Virus record (IMG/VR): IMGVR_UViG_3300037258_000326
Span: 1-39,113 of that record
Length of the DNA: 39,113 nt
DNA from: a virus
Reading direction: 5' to 3' (one strand)
Below the pieces are notes generated by a model that saw only the letters and a list, made by a program, of their open reading frames with translations, searched no databases and was not told where the DNA came from. This document shows positions 5,945 through 13,841 of the stretch, piece after piece. Position 1 is the first letter of the stretch. Each line of letters starts with the position of its first letter. The position numbers and the translations under genes are program-made.

Positions 5945-6192
5945 TTCTTCACCTCCTCATCCTTCGCCCTAGTGCGGGGGCTCTTTTTCCTTGCCCATCC
6001 GGGCAAAGGGTCACCGGCTGAGCGGAGATCATCTACCACCCAGCGTTCTACATCGCCCTCAATATCCGGTGGCCACGCGTTGGCCCGGCGCGCTTCGCTC
6101 ACCACGCGGTTGGCGCTTCGGCGCGTGGAGCACACCGCGAGGATATCTGCGCTCTCATAGGGCACGCGCCTCAATGCCACATAGACGGTCAT
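5941..6192 (-). CDS. 83-aa basic protein of unknown function
   Basis: The protein begins MTVYVALRRVPYESADILAV, has an Arg-rich centre (STRRSANRVVSEARRANAWP) and ends in a basic, disordered tail (RKKSPRTRAKDEEVKK). Such charge suggests nucleic-acid contact. It is the first small gene after the SMC-like ATPase, with a 4-nt overlap. It might be its partner, but no motif proves this. Confidence 0.55.
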   Translation of the reverse strand: MTVYVALRRVPYESADILAVCSTRRSANRVVSEARRANAWPPDIEGDVERWVVDDLRSAGDPLPGWARKKSPRTRAKDEEVKK

Positions 6193-7652
6193 GCCTTCTT
6201 CGCCTCCTCTACCACATCCTCGCCGCTCGCCTCGCCCTCCTCCATCACCACTCCCACCTTGCCGGTGGGATCCACGCGCTCGATGATGATCTGGAAGTTC
6301 TGCTCCTCGGCCAGTTTCTCCAGCAGGAGGAGGCTCTTTTTGTCCAGCAGGCTGCCGTCCTTGATGAAGCCCAGCCGCAGCTTCGGATTCGAGCTCACGC
6401 CCAGCGCCACGCTCACGCGGATCTGCTCGGCGTTCGATGCCTGGCTGAAGGGCAGTCCCTTGTACACCACTTCGCCCGCGCCGATGCTCAGCCCCTCGAT
6501 GGGCATCTTGGCCCGCGTGATCGCGTCGCTGCGCTCGTTGGCGCGCGTTTTCATGCGATCATCGATGTCCTTCCAGTGCTTCTCCGCCTCCGCCACGAGC
6601 TGCACGGTCTCACGATAGCGTGCCGCCCTCTGGATCGCTGCGTTGGTCTCCTGCGCGCGCGTCAGCTCCGCCGCGACCTCGGCCGTGTCGATCTCTTCGC
6701 CAACCTGAATCTGATGCGCGTCGCGCAGCAGTTCAAGGACGCGCGAGGTAGAGGTTGATGGGTCTGAGGACACAAGCGATATGCCTCCGACCTGACCGTC
6801 TAGCTTTTCGGCTGCGTCCAATAGTTCGGCAGCTTGGCGGCGCATCTGCTTGGCCTGTACTTCGGCAGCTTCCGCGTCGCGCTCCAGTCCCTCTTTGCGG
6901 CGCCGCTGCTCGGCCACGTGCTGGTTCTGCTGCGCGGCGTTCTGCAGCTTGGCCGTGATCGCGGCCGTGTCGATCGGCTCGTCGGGCAGCCCTGGCGCCG
7001 GCAGGTTCAAGCTGGCGAGCTGGGCCTTGGCCTGGTCCACGCCTCGGCCGGCGATGCGGCGCTCGTCGTAGTCGAGTGTCTGCGCCAAGTCCAGCGCATC
7101 GATGTCGATATCGAAGTGCACCAAACTGCGCATCGTCTCTAGCTGCTGCTTGTCATCCATGCGGGTGAACGCCAGCGGATCGAAACTGATCTTGCCCATG
7201 ATGCCGTTGAGCACCATCTGCGGAGACTTGAACTCCTCGCGCCGCTTGCCTTCGACGTGCAGCGTGGTTTTGTAGGTGCTTCCTTTCGCGCTCTTGTCCG
7301 CGTCGATGCGGGTGAAGGTCCGCGTAACGATGTACTCCCCGATGTCCAGCTTGACGGTCGCCACGCGCGTTCCGCTGCGGATCGGCTGGCTGGGTACAGT
7401 CGACGTTCCGGCCAGCGCCCACATGATGGCATCGATGATGGAGCTTTTGCCTGAGCCATTAGCTCCCGCGATGACCAGCATCTTGCCCTTGGGCTTGATG
7501 TGCGCCAGGCGCACGCGCTTCACGTTCTCGACAAACATCTCCACGATATGCAGCCCCTCCGGGGCGGCTGCGATCTCTTGTTTGGCGACCGCGCGCCTCT
7601 CGGCGGCGTTCGGCTCCTCGTCACGGTTGGCGTGCTGCGGCTTTCTGGGCAT
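6189..7652 (-). CDS. SMC/RecF/SbcC-like ABC-type ATPase
   Basis: This 487-aa protein has a Walker A GANGSGKSS (about residues 63-71), followed by IIDAIMWALAG as in RecF/SbcC/SMC heads. The middle is a coiled coil rich in Ala, Glu and Arg. The C-terminal head has SNAEQIRVSVALG, a variant ABC signature, then LRLGFIKDGSLLD in the Walker B/D-loop position. There is no CxxC zinc hook, and it is much shorter than SbcC or SMC. Phage members of this family act in DNA end processing or recombination, usually beside a nuclease; no SbcD-like nuclease is present here. Start chosen at 7652 because GGAGA lies 4 nt upstream; longer starts lie inside the promoter/operator. Confidence 0.85.
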   Translation of the reverse strand: MPRKPQHANRDEEPNAAERRAVAKQEIAAAPEGLHIVEMFVENVKRVRLAHIKPKGKMLVIAGANGSGKSSIIDAIMWALAGTSTVPSQPIRSGTRVATVKLDIGEYIVTRTFTRIDADKSAKGSTYKTTLHVEGKRREEFKSPQMVLNGIMGKISFDPLAFTRMDDKQQLETMRSLVHFDIDIDALDLAQTLDYDERRIAGRGVDQAKAQLASLNLPAPGLPDEPIDTAAITAKLQNAAQQNQHVAEQRRRKEGLERDAEAAEVQAKQMRRQAAELLDAAEKLDGQVGGISLVSSDPSTSTSRVLELLRDAHQIQVGEEIDTAEVAAELTRAQETNAAIQRAARYRETVQLVAEAEKHWKDIDDRMKTRANERSDAITRAKMPIEGLSIGAGEVVYKGLPFSQASNAEQIRVSVALGVSSNPKLRLGFIKDGSLLDKKSLLLLEKLAEEQNFQIIIERVDPTGKVGVVMEEGEASGEDVVEEAKKA

Positions 7653-7680
7653 CGGCTCTCCTCGCTTGTCCTTCCCCCAC

Positions 7681-7710
7681 ACTATACCCCCCATCATGGG
7701 GGGATGGGAA
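7681..7710 (-). promoter_or_regulatory. Promoter with internal palindromic operator for the ATPase operon
   Basis: On the minus strand TATAGT (7686-7681) is a good -10. A weak TTCCCA lies 18 bp upstream. Between them sits the palindrome CCCCCCAT-C-ATGGGGGG (7687-7703), the classic operator position. The 16-mer at 7692-7707 recurs with one mismatch at 34966-34981 in the same orientation relative to transcription. Confidence 0.55.
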
Positions 7711-7715
7711 GAAAA

Positions 7716-7747
7716 GCAAAAAAATGGGCCGGGGAGCGTCCCCGGCC
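7716..7747 (-). terminator. Strong intrinsic terminator of the late operon
   Basis: GGCCGGGG (7727-7734) and CCCCGGCC (7740-7747) form a perfect 8-bp stem with a 5-nt loop. On the minus strand it is followed by seven T residues (A7718-7724). It lies 31 nt past the stop of the last structural-operon gene and just before the ATPase operon promoter, separating the two leftward units. Confidence 0.85.
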
Positions 7748-7777
7748 TCTCTTGCGTCTTCCGGTTCTCAGCCTACG

Positions 7778-8080
7778 CTACTTGGGTTTAGGCGCATCCG
7801 GCACGATGGTCCAGCTGCGATGGTCCAGGTGGTAGCCCGGATGTTCCTTGGCGATGTCGGCATCCACGCGGCTTACCTCGTTGTTTACCTCCTGATCGCG
7901 CTCGGCGTTGGCCTTGGCCTCTTCGAGCACCGCGCGAATGGCGATCTTCTCGGTGTCGGTAAGAGCAACTCCCGGCGCGGCCGCTGGATCCACATTGGGA
8001 GCGGGTCGAAGGTGCGACGGCCGCTGCGCGATCGCGGCGCTGCCGGCGAACAGGATAACGACGATCAGACTCCGAACCAT
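7778..8080 (-). CDS. Exported 100-aa protein with signal peptide
   Basis: The N-terminus MVRSLIVVILFAGSAAIAQ is a typical Sec signal peptide with an AIA-Q cleavage site near residue 18. The mature part is a short helical protein (LTDTEKIAIRAVLEEAKANA). ATG at 8080 is chosen because AGGAGA lies 6 nt upstream; upstream ATGs lack this. It is the last gene of the late operon. It could be a periplasmic lysis accessory or an exported surface factor. It lacks a lipobox and is not clearly a spanin. Confidence 0.65.
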   Translation of the reverse strand: MVRSLIVVILFAGSAAIAQRPSHLRPAPNVDPAAAPGVALTDTEKIAIRAVLEEAKANAERDQEVNNEVSRVDADIAKEHPGYHLDHRSWTIVPDAPKPK

Positions 8081-8091
8081 ATTGATTCTCC

Positions 8092-8868
8092 TCATACACC
8101 CGCCTTGCACAAACTATAGGCCGCAATCGCCGTCAGCGCCGTTGACGTCCAGCTACCCGCGAAGTATCCCCCATCGAGGATACGGCCATCGAATCCTTCC
8201 CCGCCGCCCGCCAGCCCAACGTACTTCTGCGGCTGCGTGAAGGTTCCCGCCGTCGTTCCGCTGGCGTCCACCGTGGAGGCGCCCCCGCTGAAGGTGTAGA
8301 GCGTCCACGCGCCGGTTGAGGAATTTCTGGTCATGCCCACCGTGTACTTCGTGGCCGAGGCAAACGTGGCGGTTCCGGCCCCCAGGGACGCGACCGCTTC
8401 TATCAGAATCTCCTGGTGCCGCGAGGAGTTGATGCGGTATTCAAACGCTCCCAGCGTGTTGGCCGTCAGCGCCTGGCCGGTTCCATTCGTCGTCGACTGG
8501 AAGGTAAACCACCATGAGTAGGTGCTGGCGAGGCTGAACGTGGAGCTGAAAGGAAAGTACTGCGGAACTGTGCTGCTGAAGTTGGCTGCGCCCAGTGTTC
8601 CGAAGGCGCTGGACACGAAGGTTGGATCGTTCCCTCCGCCGGCCGCGGTGAGGTTGGTCGATCCCACGATATCGGGCACAAGGGTGATCGCGTTGCCGGT
8701 CGAGCATCCGCCGGTGCAGGTAATCGATCCGAAGACGGGCCACTCGTTGGTCTCGTAGGCCGTTGGGGCGGTGCAGCCTGCAGCGGCGGCCAGCGCCCCC
8801 GTCACCGCCGGTCCGGGATTCTGCATCGGCGTCGCCAGGAGCAACGCAACAACCAGAAAATATCGCAT
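8092..8868 (-). CDS. Secreted LamG/lectin-like protein (258 aa)
   Basis: A hydrophobic N-terminal signal segment (MRYFLVVALLLATPMQNPGP) precedes a beta-rich domain. Features such as YSWWFTFQSTTNGTG, GAFEYRINSSRHQEILIEAV and YTVGMTRNSSTGAWTLYTFS resemble concanavalin A-like/LamG jelly-roll folds that bind glycans. Ser, Thr and Gly dominate, as in fibre proteins. Its ATG overlaps the previous stop by one base (TAATG). It may be a receptor-binding or decoration protein; the signal peptide is unusual for a virion protein. Confidence 0.65.
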   Translation of the reverse strand: MRYFLVVALLLATPMQNPGPAVTGALAAAAGCTAPTAYETNEWPVFGSITCTGGCSTGNAITLVPDIVGSTNLTAAGGGNDPTFVSSAFGTLGAANFSSTVPQYFPFSSTFSLASTYSWWFTFQSTTNGTGQALTANTLGAFEYRINSSRHQEILIEAVASLGAGTATFASATKYTVGMTRNSSTGAWTLYTFSGGASTVDASGTTAGTFTQPQKYVGLAGGGEGFDGRILDGGYFAGSWTSTALTAIAAYSLCKAGV

Positions 8869-10649
8869 TAGCGCGCTCCCACGTTGAAGGTGATCGAGCT
8901 ATAGGTAATGGAGCTTGCCGTCTGGTTACAGACCTTCCACGAAAGCGTGTTGCTGGCCGAGGGCCATGCCACAAACGTCATGCCCCCCGTCGATCCCCAC
9001 CCGGTCAGGCTCGAGGGATCGCTGCTGTAGGAAACCAGCGGCGTCATCGATGTAGTTAAACCCGTCATCGTCTTCGTCGTTGCCGAGCTGGAGCAGCTGT
9101 TCGCGGCCTGTGTGCTTCCGGTCACGGCCACGGTGCTGTTGAAGACTGGGTACGCGGCTGCAACCGCTATCTCGCCGGCGAACTGGGTAGTGGCAAGCTT
9201 CGTGCTGCTGTCGCTGACGCTCTGCGTGGTGGCTGTCGTTCCGTTGGGCAATGCCGGCGTCCCGCTCACGTTGGAGGCGGTACCGGTGGTGTTCTGATTC
9301 CACGTCGGGATGGTGCCGCCCAGGTTGGCGTAGGTGTAGCCGGTCGCGTTCACCAGGTTGGCGGAGGTCGGCGTTCCCAGCACAGGCGTCGTCATTGTCG
9401 GGCTGCTGAGGGTCAGTCCAGCGATCGTCGTCGTCGTGCTGCTGGCGGCGATCGTCGTCGATCCGATGGTGATGGGAAAGCCGCTCGATCCGCTGCCGCA
9501 GCCGGTGCATGTTCCGCTGACGTGGAGATCCGTTAGGTACAGCGAACCCGCCTTGTCGCCCGGTGTCGCCCCGTTCAGATCCATCACGGCCGCCGAGTCG
9601 CGTGTGAGCGAGACATCGTCGCCATCTTCGGGGTGTTCCGGGTCTCCCATACCAACGCCCTCTAAAGCGACCACCGGCAGCACTGACCTCAGGATTAGAA
9701 GTCCGGTCGGATCGATACTGGTCTGCGTTCCTAAATTCATGTTGCCGACATACGTCTCCAGAGTGAGGCCCTCTTCGCTATCGAGATCGAGATTCGCAAC
9801 GGTCCCGGCTGCGGTGTCGGCAACATCGTAAAGTCGCAGATCGCTGAGCGCGATCACACCGTTTCCGATTTGAAATCCAGGATCTCCACTCCCGGAAAGG
9901 AAGGTGAGCGTCGGCGTGTCCACGCTGCCGATGGGGTAGGTATACCCGAGGTCCAGCGTGCCGTCGAGATTGATGTCAATGCCGTGGCCTCCTCCGGTCG
10001 TGCGGATAACGAATTCGTCACCTTCGGGCGAGTCCAACTCGAAGATCACATCGGCGGAGGATGTGCCGGGCTCGTGGATGTAGCTATAGAGTTCGCTTCC
10101 GTTGTAGTTCTCGTAGAGATACGATCCCAGCTTTCCGCCCTCTACGTCGATGTTGTAGCTATCGCCGCTATCGTCGGGCACCGTCAGCCCCTCGGTGAAG
10201 GTCTGCAGCGCGGTGAATCCGTTGTCCACGTCGGTGTAGGCGATATCGGACGGCAGCGTTCCAGCAGGGCTTATGTAGTTCACGCCGTCCGTGCTCACAA
10301 AAGCGCTGGCCCCGTTCGCGATCGTGACGCCGGTTCCGCTCGCGCCGATTAACTGGATCGACTGGCCTCCGGTCGTGTTGTTCTCCACCACATACTGCTG
10401 CCCCGGATTCAGCGGCGCGATTAAATTCCGCGTCGCCGTCAGGTCCACGCTGCTGCCCACTACCAGCGTCCCCGCCCACCACTCGTTCGCCACCATCGTG
10501 TAATTCGCATCGGCCATGGTGACGGCGGTCTGTCCTTCGAGCGACTGGCCGCCCGTTATGCCCAGCGAACCGCCTACGGGCACAGAGGGTCCGCTCTGGC
10601 CGAACGCCAGCGGGCTACAAAAAAGAAGAGTCAGCAAAAGTTGTTTCAT
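8868..10649 (-). CDS. Tail fibre protein with N-terminal signal peptide (593 aa)
   Basis: The start at 10649 (AGGTGGA just upstream, ATGA overlap with the previous gene) gives the signal peptide MKQLLLTLLFCSPLAFGQ. The body is Gly/Ser/Thr-rich. It contains phage fibre signatures: PVLGTPTSANLVNATGY (a repeat element of many fibres) and TTATTQSVSDSSTKLATTQF near residue 480, as in short tail fibres. The C-terminal segment (LSWKVCNQTASSITYSSITF) resembles a fibre tip. It probably binds the host surface. A cleavable signal on such a protein is unexpected; it may be exported or displayed, or the signal may be a misread anchor. Confidence 0.75.
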   Translation of the reverse strand: MKQLLLTLLFCSPLAFGQSGPSVPVGGSLGITGGQSLEGQTAVTMADANYTMVANEWWAGTLVVGSSVDLTATRNLIAPLNPGQQYVVENNTTGGQSIQLIGASGTGVTIANGASAFVSTDGVNYISPAGTLPSDIAYTDVDNGFTALQTFTEGLTVPDDSGDSYNIDVEGGKLGSYLYENYNGSELYSYIHEPGTSSADVIFELDSPEGDEFVIRTTGGGHGIDINLDGTLDLGYTYPIGSVDTPTLTFLSGSGDPGFQIGNGVIALSDLRLYDVADTAAGTVANLDLDSEEGLTLETYVGNMNLGTQTSIDPTGLLILRSVLPVVALEGVGMGDPEHPEDGDDVSLTRDSAAVMDLNGATPGDKAGSLYLTDLHVSGTCTGCGSGSSGFPITIGSTTIAASSTTTTIAGLTLSSPTMTTPVLGTPTSANLVNATGYTYANLGGTIPTWNQNTTGTASNVSGTPALPNGTTATTQSVSDSSTKLATTQFAGEIAVAAAYPVFNSTVAVTGSTQAANSCSSSATTKTMTGLTTSMTPLVSYSSDPSSLTGWGSTGGMTFVAWPSASNTLSWKVCNQTASSITYSSITFNVGAR

Positions 10650-11611
10650 CAATCCACCTCTGCGGTGTAGTTGGAGCCGGTATAGTAGGTCGGGCTGACG
10701 CACAGATACATCCCATCGGACGTCCCATATTGATTGTCGAAGGTAACGCTGGAGCATGAAAACACCGTCGTGAATCCGTTGATCTTGAAAGTGTGGCCGG
10801 TGGTGGTCAGCAGAAAGTAGATGTACTGGCTGCTGGGCGAAACGGTCACCGTGCCGGTGTTCTGCGGAAGGCCCCAGGTCCCCAGCGTTCCGGTCGCGCC
10901 GGTGAGCACCGCATTGTTGCCGCTTGCGGTCGCGCCGGTAGCGCCGCCTGTGCCGAGCCCATAGAAAGTGCGATAGCCGAAGCCGATCGTCTTCGTTGCC
11001 GTCTTCGTCGTGGAACCGATCGCAGTCAGCGTAAACGTCGTGTTGGTCGTGTAGCTGTGCGCGAGGCTGCCGCTGGTGAAGGGCGTCGTGAGGGTGTCGG
11101 TGTTCGTCCCATCCGAGATCGAAGCGCTCGCCGGCGTGCTGCTGTAGCTCGCAGTAAAGTTCGTTGGCGACGCGACGGTATAGCCGATCTCATAGTTGCC
11201 GCAGGTTGAGCAGGTGAAGCTGGTGATGGAGAACCCGGCCAGGATGTCGTCTTGGGTAAGCTGCTTCCAGCTTCCGGTCGTGTTATTCACGCCGTTGTAG
11301 ACCGGCACCATGCTCTCGTTGGTGGCCGTGCCCTGCACGGTGAAGTTGCCTGTGCCGCCGCCGCCGCCGCTCACCTCGGCCCATCCGCTGGAGTCGCAGA
11401 CATAATGGACCGGAGCTGTGGGGCTGGAAACGTCATAGTACGGCGTCCCATAGTTGGCCGCGCCGCAGCTCAGGCTGGGCGCGCCGCTCCCGGTGATCGG
11501 CACCCAGTTGATGCCGTTATAGGCGTTCGTCTTCTGCGCCCAGCTAGGAATATACGAGATACATAGCAGCGATATGAGAATCGCCGTCTTCCGGAATGTA
11601 GTCGGGTTCAT
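10649..11611 (-). CDS. Fibre/adhesin-like protein with signal peptide (320 aa)
   Basis: The first 26 residues form a signal peptide (basic FRK, hydrophobic AILISLLCISYIPSWA, then Q). The following YNGINWVPITGSG segment and GGGGGTGN linker are typical of fibre-like adhesins. Repeats of Ser/Thr and NTTFTLTAIGST suggest a beta-sandwich (Ig-like) region about residues 140-205. It overlaps the downstream gene by 4 nt and the upstream gene by 68 nt. The role is probably host attachment or surface display. Confidence 0.65.
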   Translation of the reverse strand: MNPTTFRKTAILISLLCISYIPSWAQKTNAYNGINWVPITGSGAPSLSCGAANYGTPYYDVSSPTAPVHYVCDSSGWAEVSGGGGGTGNFTVQGTATNESMVPVYNGVNNTTGSWKQLTQDDILAGFSITSFTCSTCGNYEIGYTVASPTNFTASYSSTPASASISDGTNTDTLTTPFTSGSLAHSYTTNTTFTLTAIGSTTKTATKTIGFGYRTFYGLGTGGATGATASGNNAVLTGATGTLGTWGLPQNTGTVTVSPSSQYIYFLLTTTGHTFKINGFTTVFSCSSVTFDNQYGTSDGMYLCVSPTYYTGSNYTAEVD

Positions 11612-12137
11612 AAGTGATCGTCGCTCCGCTCAGCGTGATGCCGATGCCATCGGTCATGCGTGAGCCGTTCTTGAAAAAGTTCAAGCTGCTGGGAGGGTTC
11701 GGGGCTTCGGAAAGCGTGAAGGTGTCGTTGCCGCTGTCGTCGATCGGCGGCGTCGGCACCTCGTCGAAGATCCACCGGAAGCCTGGCGGCACAGGCGGCG
11801 GAGGATTGTAGGGCGTCTCGCTCGATAGATCGACCGTCTCGGTGCCGCTGAACTGGTAGGCGTTGATCTGCACCACATTGTTGTTCGCGTCGATCACGGT
11901 CACGGTGTAGAACGTCCCGCTGGGACTGATGACGTCATTGCCCCACAGCTCGAAGTCGTAGTCTCCGCCCGTGCAATCGATCGGCAACGGCGCGGTCTGT
12001 CCAATCAGCGCGGTCCCGCTCACGCGAGGCAGCTGCGATCCATAGCCGCAGAGCTGCACCACAAGCGAGCCCGGCTCGGCGGCTCCGAAGAGGTCTGCGA
12101 CGCTTCCGGAGACGGTAATCTGCGGTGTAACGGGCAT
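11544..12137 (-). CDS. Tail fibre-associated/adaptor protein (197 aa)
   Basis: The start at 12137 is selected because AAAGG lies 5 nt upstream. The protein opens with a beta-sandwich-like domain (TPQITVSGSVADLFGAAEPG; YTVTVIDANNNVVQINAYQF) similar to the anchor domains at the base of fibres, then a Pro-rich linker (PYNPPPPVPPGFRW), then a second small domain (FTLSEAPNPPSSLNFFKNG) of fibre-base type. No signal peptide, unlike the next three genes. Likely connects a fibre to the tail. Confidence 0.55.
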   Translation of the reverse strand: MPVTPQITVSGSVADLFGAAEPGSLVVQLCGYGSQLPRVSGTALIGQTAPLPIDCTGGDYDFELWGNDVISPSGTFYTVTVIDANNNVVQINAYQFSGTETVDLSSETPYNPPPPVPPGFRWIFDEVPTPPIDDSGNDTFTLSEAPNPPSSLNFFKNGSRMTDGIGITLSGATITYEPDYIPEDGDSHIAAMYLVYS

Positions 12138-12145
12138 CGTTGCCT

Positions 12146-12556
12146 TTACTCGAAGAAGCTCACCGGTCCCACCGTGGCGACCATCTTGTGTTCTTCGCGG
12201 TTTTTCAGAATATTTTGTTGAAACCACTTTCCATCAACGCGGTGCAGTTCGCAATAGAAAAGCGCGCCGGCGCTCAGGTCGAACTCTTCGCTCCCGTCAT
12301 AGATGTCGTCGATCCGCTGCAAGAGCTGCCTCACCGAACCATCGCGCAGGTTGACCGGATAGTGCGGGTAGAGCGTGCCGGCGCGGTCCGGGGCGCGGTC
12401 CAGTATCTGCGCCCACTCCCCGCCGTACCACCCGGCCGCCGCGCGGTTCCTCATCACCATCGCGACCGCCACCATGTTATTCAGGCCGCCGTGGTGCGCA
12501 CCCTCGCGCACCGCCAGCGCGGCCAGCTCCGCCTTGATGAAGGTGTCGGCGTTCAT
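12146..12556 (-). CDS. SleB-like cell-wall hydrolase, endolysin candidate
   Basis: The 136-aa protein has the helical pattern AELAALAVREGAHHGGLNN then MVAVAMVMRNRAAAGWYGGEW, matching the SleB/cell-wall hydrolase fold, where a catalytic Glu lies in the first helix (here probably E33-region or E18). The later block GALFYCELHRVDGKWFQQN with a final VGPVSFF resembles the end of the SleB domain. SleB-type enzymes are lytic transglycosylases acting on peptidoglycan. It has no signal peptide, so it would need a holin; none is obvious next to it. It is the only lysin candidate in the window. Confidence 0.55.
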   Translation of the reverse strand: MNADTFIKAELAALAVREGAHHGGLNNMVAVAMVMRNRAAAGWYGGEWAQILDRAPDRAGTLYPHYPVNLRDGSVRQLLQRIDDIYDGSEEFDLSAGALFYCELHRVDGKWFQQNILKNREEHKMVATVGPVSFFE

Positions 12557-12843
12557 GCCGGCTCCAATCGGTTCTTCGCCGTCGCGGCCATCCAGTGTGC
12601 GATGGGTCGGCCGCCGCGCCCCCAGTGGAAGGTAGAAACGGTGCCGTCGCTGTGGCGCTCGATCAGCATGGCGTCTGTCACCGCATGCGGATTACGCGAG
12701 AGATCCCGCGCGGCTTTTTGAAGCTGGCCGGGAATGTCATAGACAGTTCCCTGGTCGATCGCTCGAACGCCGTGCTTCTTTTTGAGCGTTGTCTTCAGAT
12801 TGCTCTGCTGCGTGATTGTGCGCGGTGCCAGAGGTTCGTTCAC
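12553..12843 (-). CDS. 96-aa basic protein of unknown function
   Basis: A basic N-terminal half (QSNLKTTLKKKHGVRAID) is followed by a segment with strand character (DAMLIERHSDGTVSTFHWGR) and a Gly/Arg run. ATGA overlaps join it to the putative lysin gene downstream and the 264-aa gene upstream. No family recognised; a minor virion component is likely from position. Confidence 0.6.
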   Translation of the reverse strand: MNEPLAPRTITQQSNLKTTLKKKHGVRAIDQGTVYDIPGQLQKAARDLSRNPHAVTDAMLIERHSDGTVSTFHWGRGGRPIAHWMAATAKNRLEPA

Positions 12844-13634
12844 AGCTTCACCCCCATGCGGATGTTTCGGTACGCCTGCAGCTGCAGCTGGTAGAACTCG
12901 CTGGCCACGCCTCGCCCTGGGCCGAAGGCTTTATGCGCCTCCTGTTCGGTCAGAACGTCCGCCATCATGAGGACAAGCAGCGTCGTGCGCCATCCGCGAT
13001 ACTTCTCTTTGACCGGCACGTTGTACTGGTTAAAGCGCATCACGCTCCACTCCTGCGAGTACGGGTATTGCAGGCTGGTGATGGTCTTCTCGATTCTGCG
13101 GCCGCTGGCCTCGTCTTTCACCCACGCATTCACTCCGACCAGTCCCTTGTTGCTGCCGTGGTTGAGCCAGATCCGCGCGCTCGAAATTGTGGGCGTCACC
13201 CATTGCGTCTTGCGCCCCTCGTTGTCTTCGGTGAAGATCAATCGTTTGGGCGTATCGATCCTGGCGTCCACGCCGCTGCGCCGCAAAATCGCGATGAACT
13301 CATAGGCGTGCAGGACGCGGCCGCGCCGCATCTCTTCAGCCTCTTTGCCCTGCCAGCGCTCCTGGCCGTTCCATCGCTGCTTGCGGGTGTCTTCGTGGCA
13401 GTAATTCTCCTCGAAGCGCTTAAGCATCATCTCCACCGCTTCTTCGCTGGAGTCGGTAGCGAAGCGCAGCTCGGCCATCTCTTTCCTCATGGCCTCGTCG
13501 TACACCGGCGTCAATTCTTGGTCGTAGTTCTTCCACCATTCGGCCGAATGTTTTTCGCTGCCGTTCCACGCCATGCGCACCGCTTCTTGCTTGGGCGCGG
13601 CCTGGTGCTCGGGTTTGATGATGACGTTCGCCAT
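12840..13634 (-). CDS. 264-aa late protein of unknown function
   Basis: Trp-rich, highly charged, mostly helical N-terminal half (SAEWWKNYDQELTPVYDEAM) and a mixed alpha/beta C-terminal half (RIWLNHGSNKGLVGVNAWVK). No signal peptide or membrane segment. It sits between internal-virion-type genes and the lysin, where phages often encode structural or assembly proteins. The family was not recognised. Confidence 0.65.
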   Translation of the reverse strand: MANVIIKPEHQAAPKQEAVRMAWNGSEKHSAEWWKNYDQELTPVYDEAMRKEMAELRFATDSSEEAVEMMLKRFEENYCHEDTRKQRWNGQERWQGKEAEEMRRGRVLHAYEFIAILRRSGVDARIDTPKRLIFTEDNEGRKTQWVTPTISSARIWLNHGSNKGLVGVNAWVKDEASGRRIEKTITSLQYPYSQEWSVMRFNQYNVPVKEKYRGWRTTLLVLMMADVLTEQEAHKAFGPGRGVASEFYQLQLQAYRNIRMGVKL

Positions 13635-13841
13635 CTATGCTGCGACTCTCTTCCTGCGCGCGGTCCGCGCCTTGGCGACCATAAAGCAGGCGCAGATAGC
13701 GCAACGCTGGTTAAGGCGCACGGTCAGTTCGCCTTCGACGCGACCCTCCAGAATGCGGTTCGTGGCGATGGGTTCGGTAATGGTTTCGGCCACGTGCCCG
13801 CGAAAAATGTGTCCGCAATAAAATTCAAGATTGCACATCAT
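13635..13841 (-). CDS. Cys-rich 68-aa protein
   Basis: The reading frame starts MMCNLEFYCGHIFRGHVAET; CGH near the start and RCAICACF near residue 46 give a zinc-ribbon-like arrangement. The tail is basic (KARTARRKRVAA). The start overlaps the previous stop (ATGA). Metal binding is likely; the function is unknown. Confidence 0.6.
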   Translation of the reverse strand: MMCNLEFYCGHIFRGHVAETITEPIATNRILEGRVEGELTVRLNQRCAICACFMVAKARTARRKRVAA

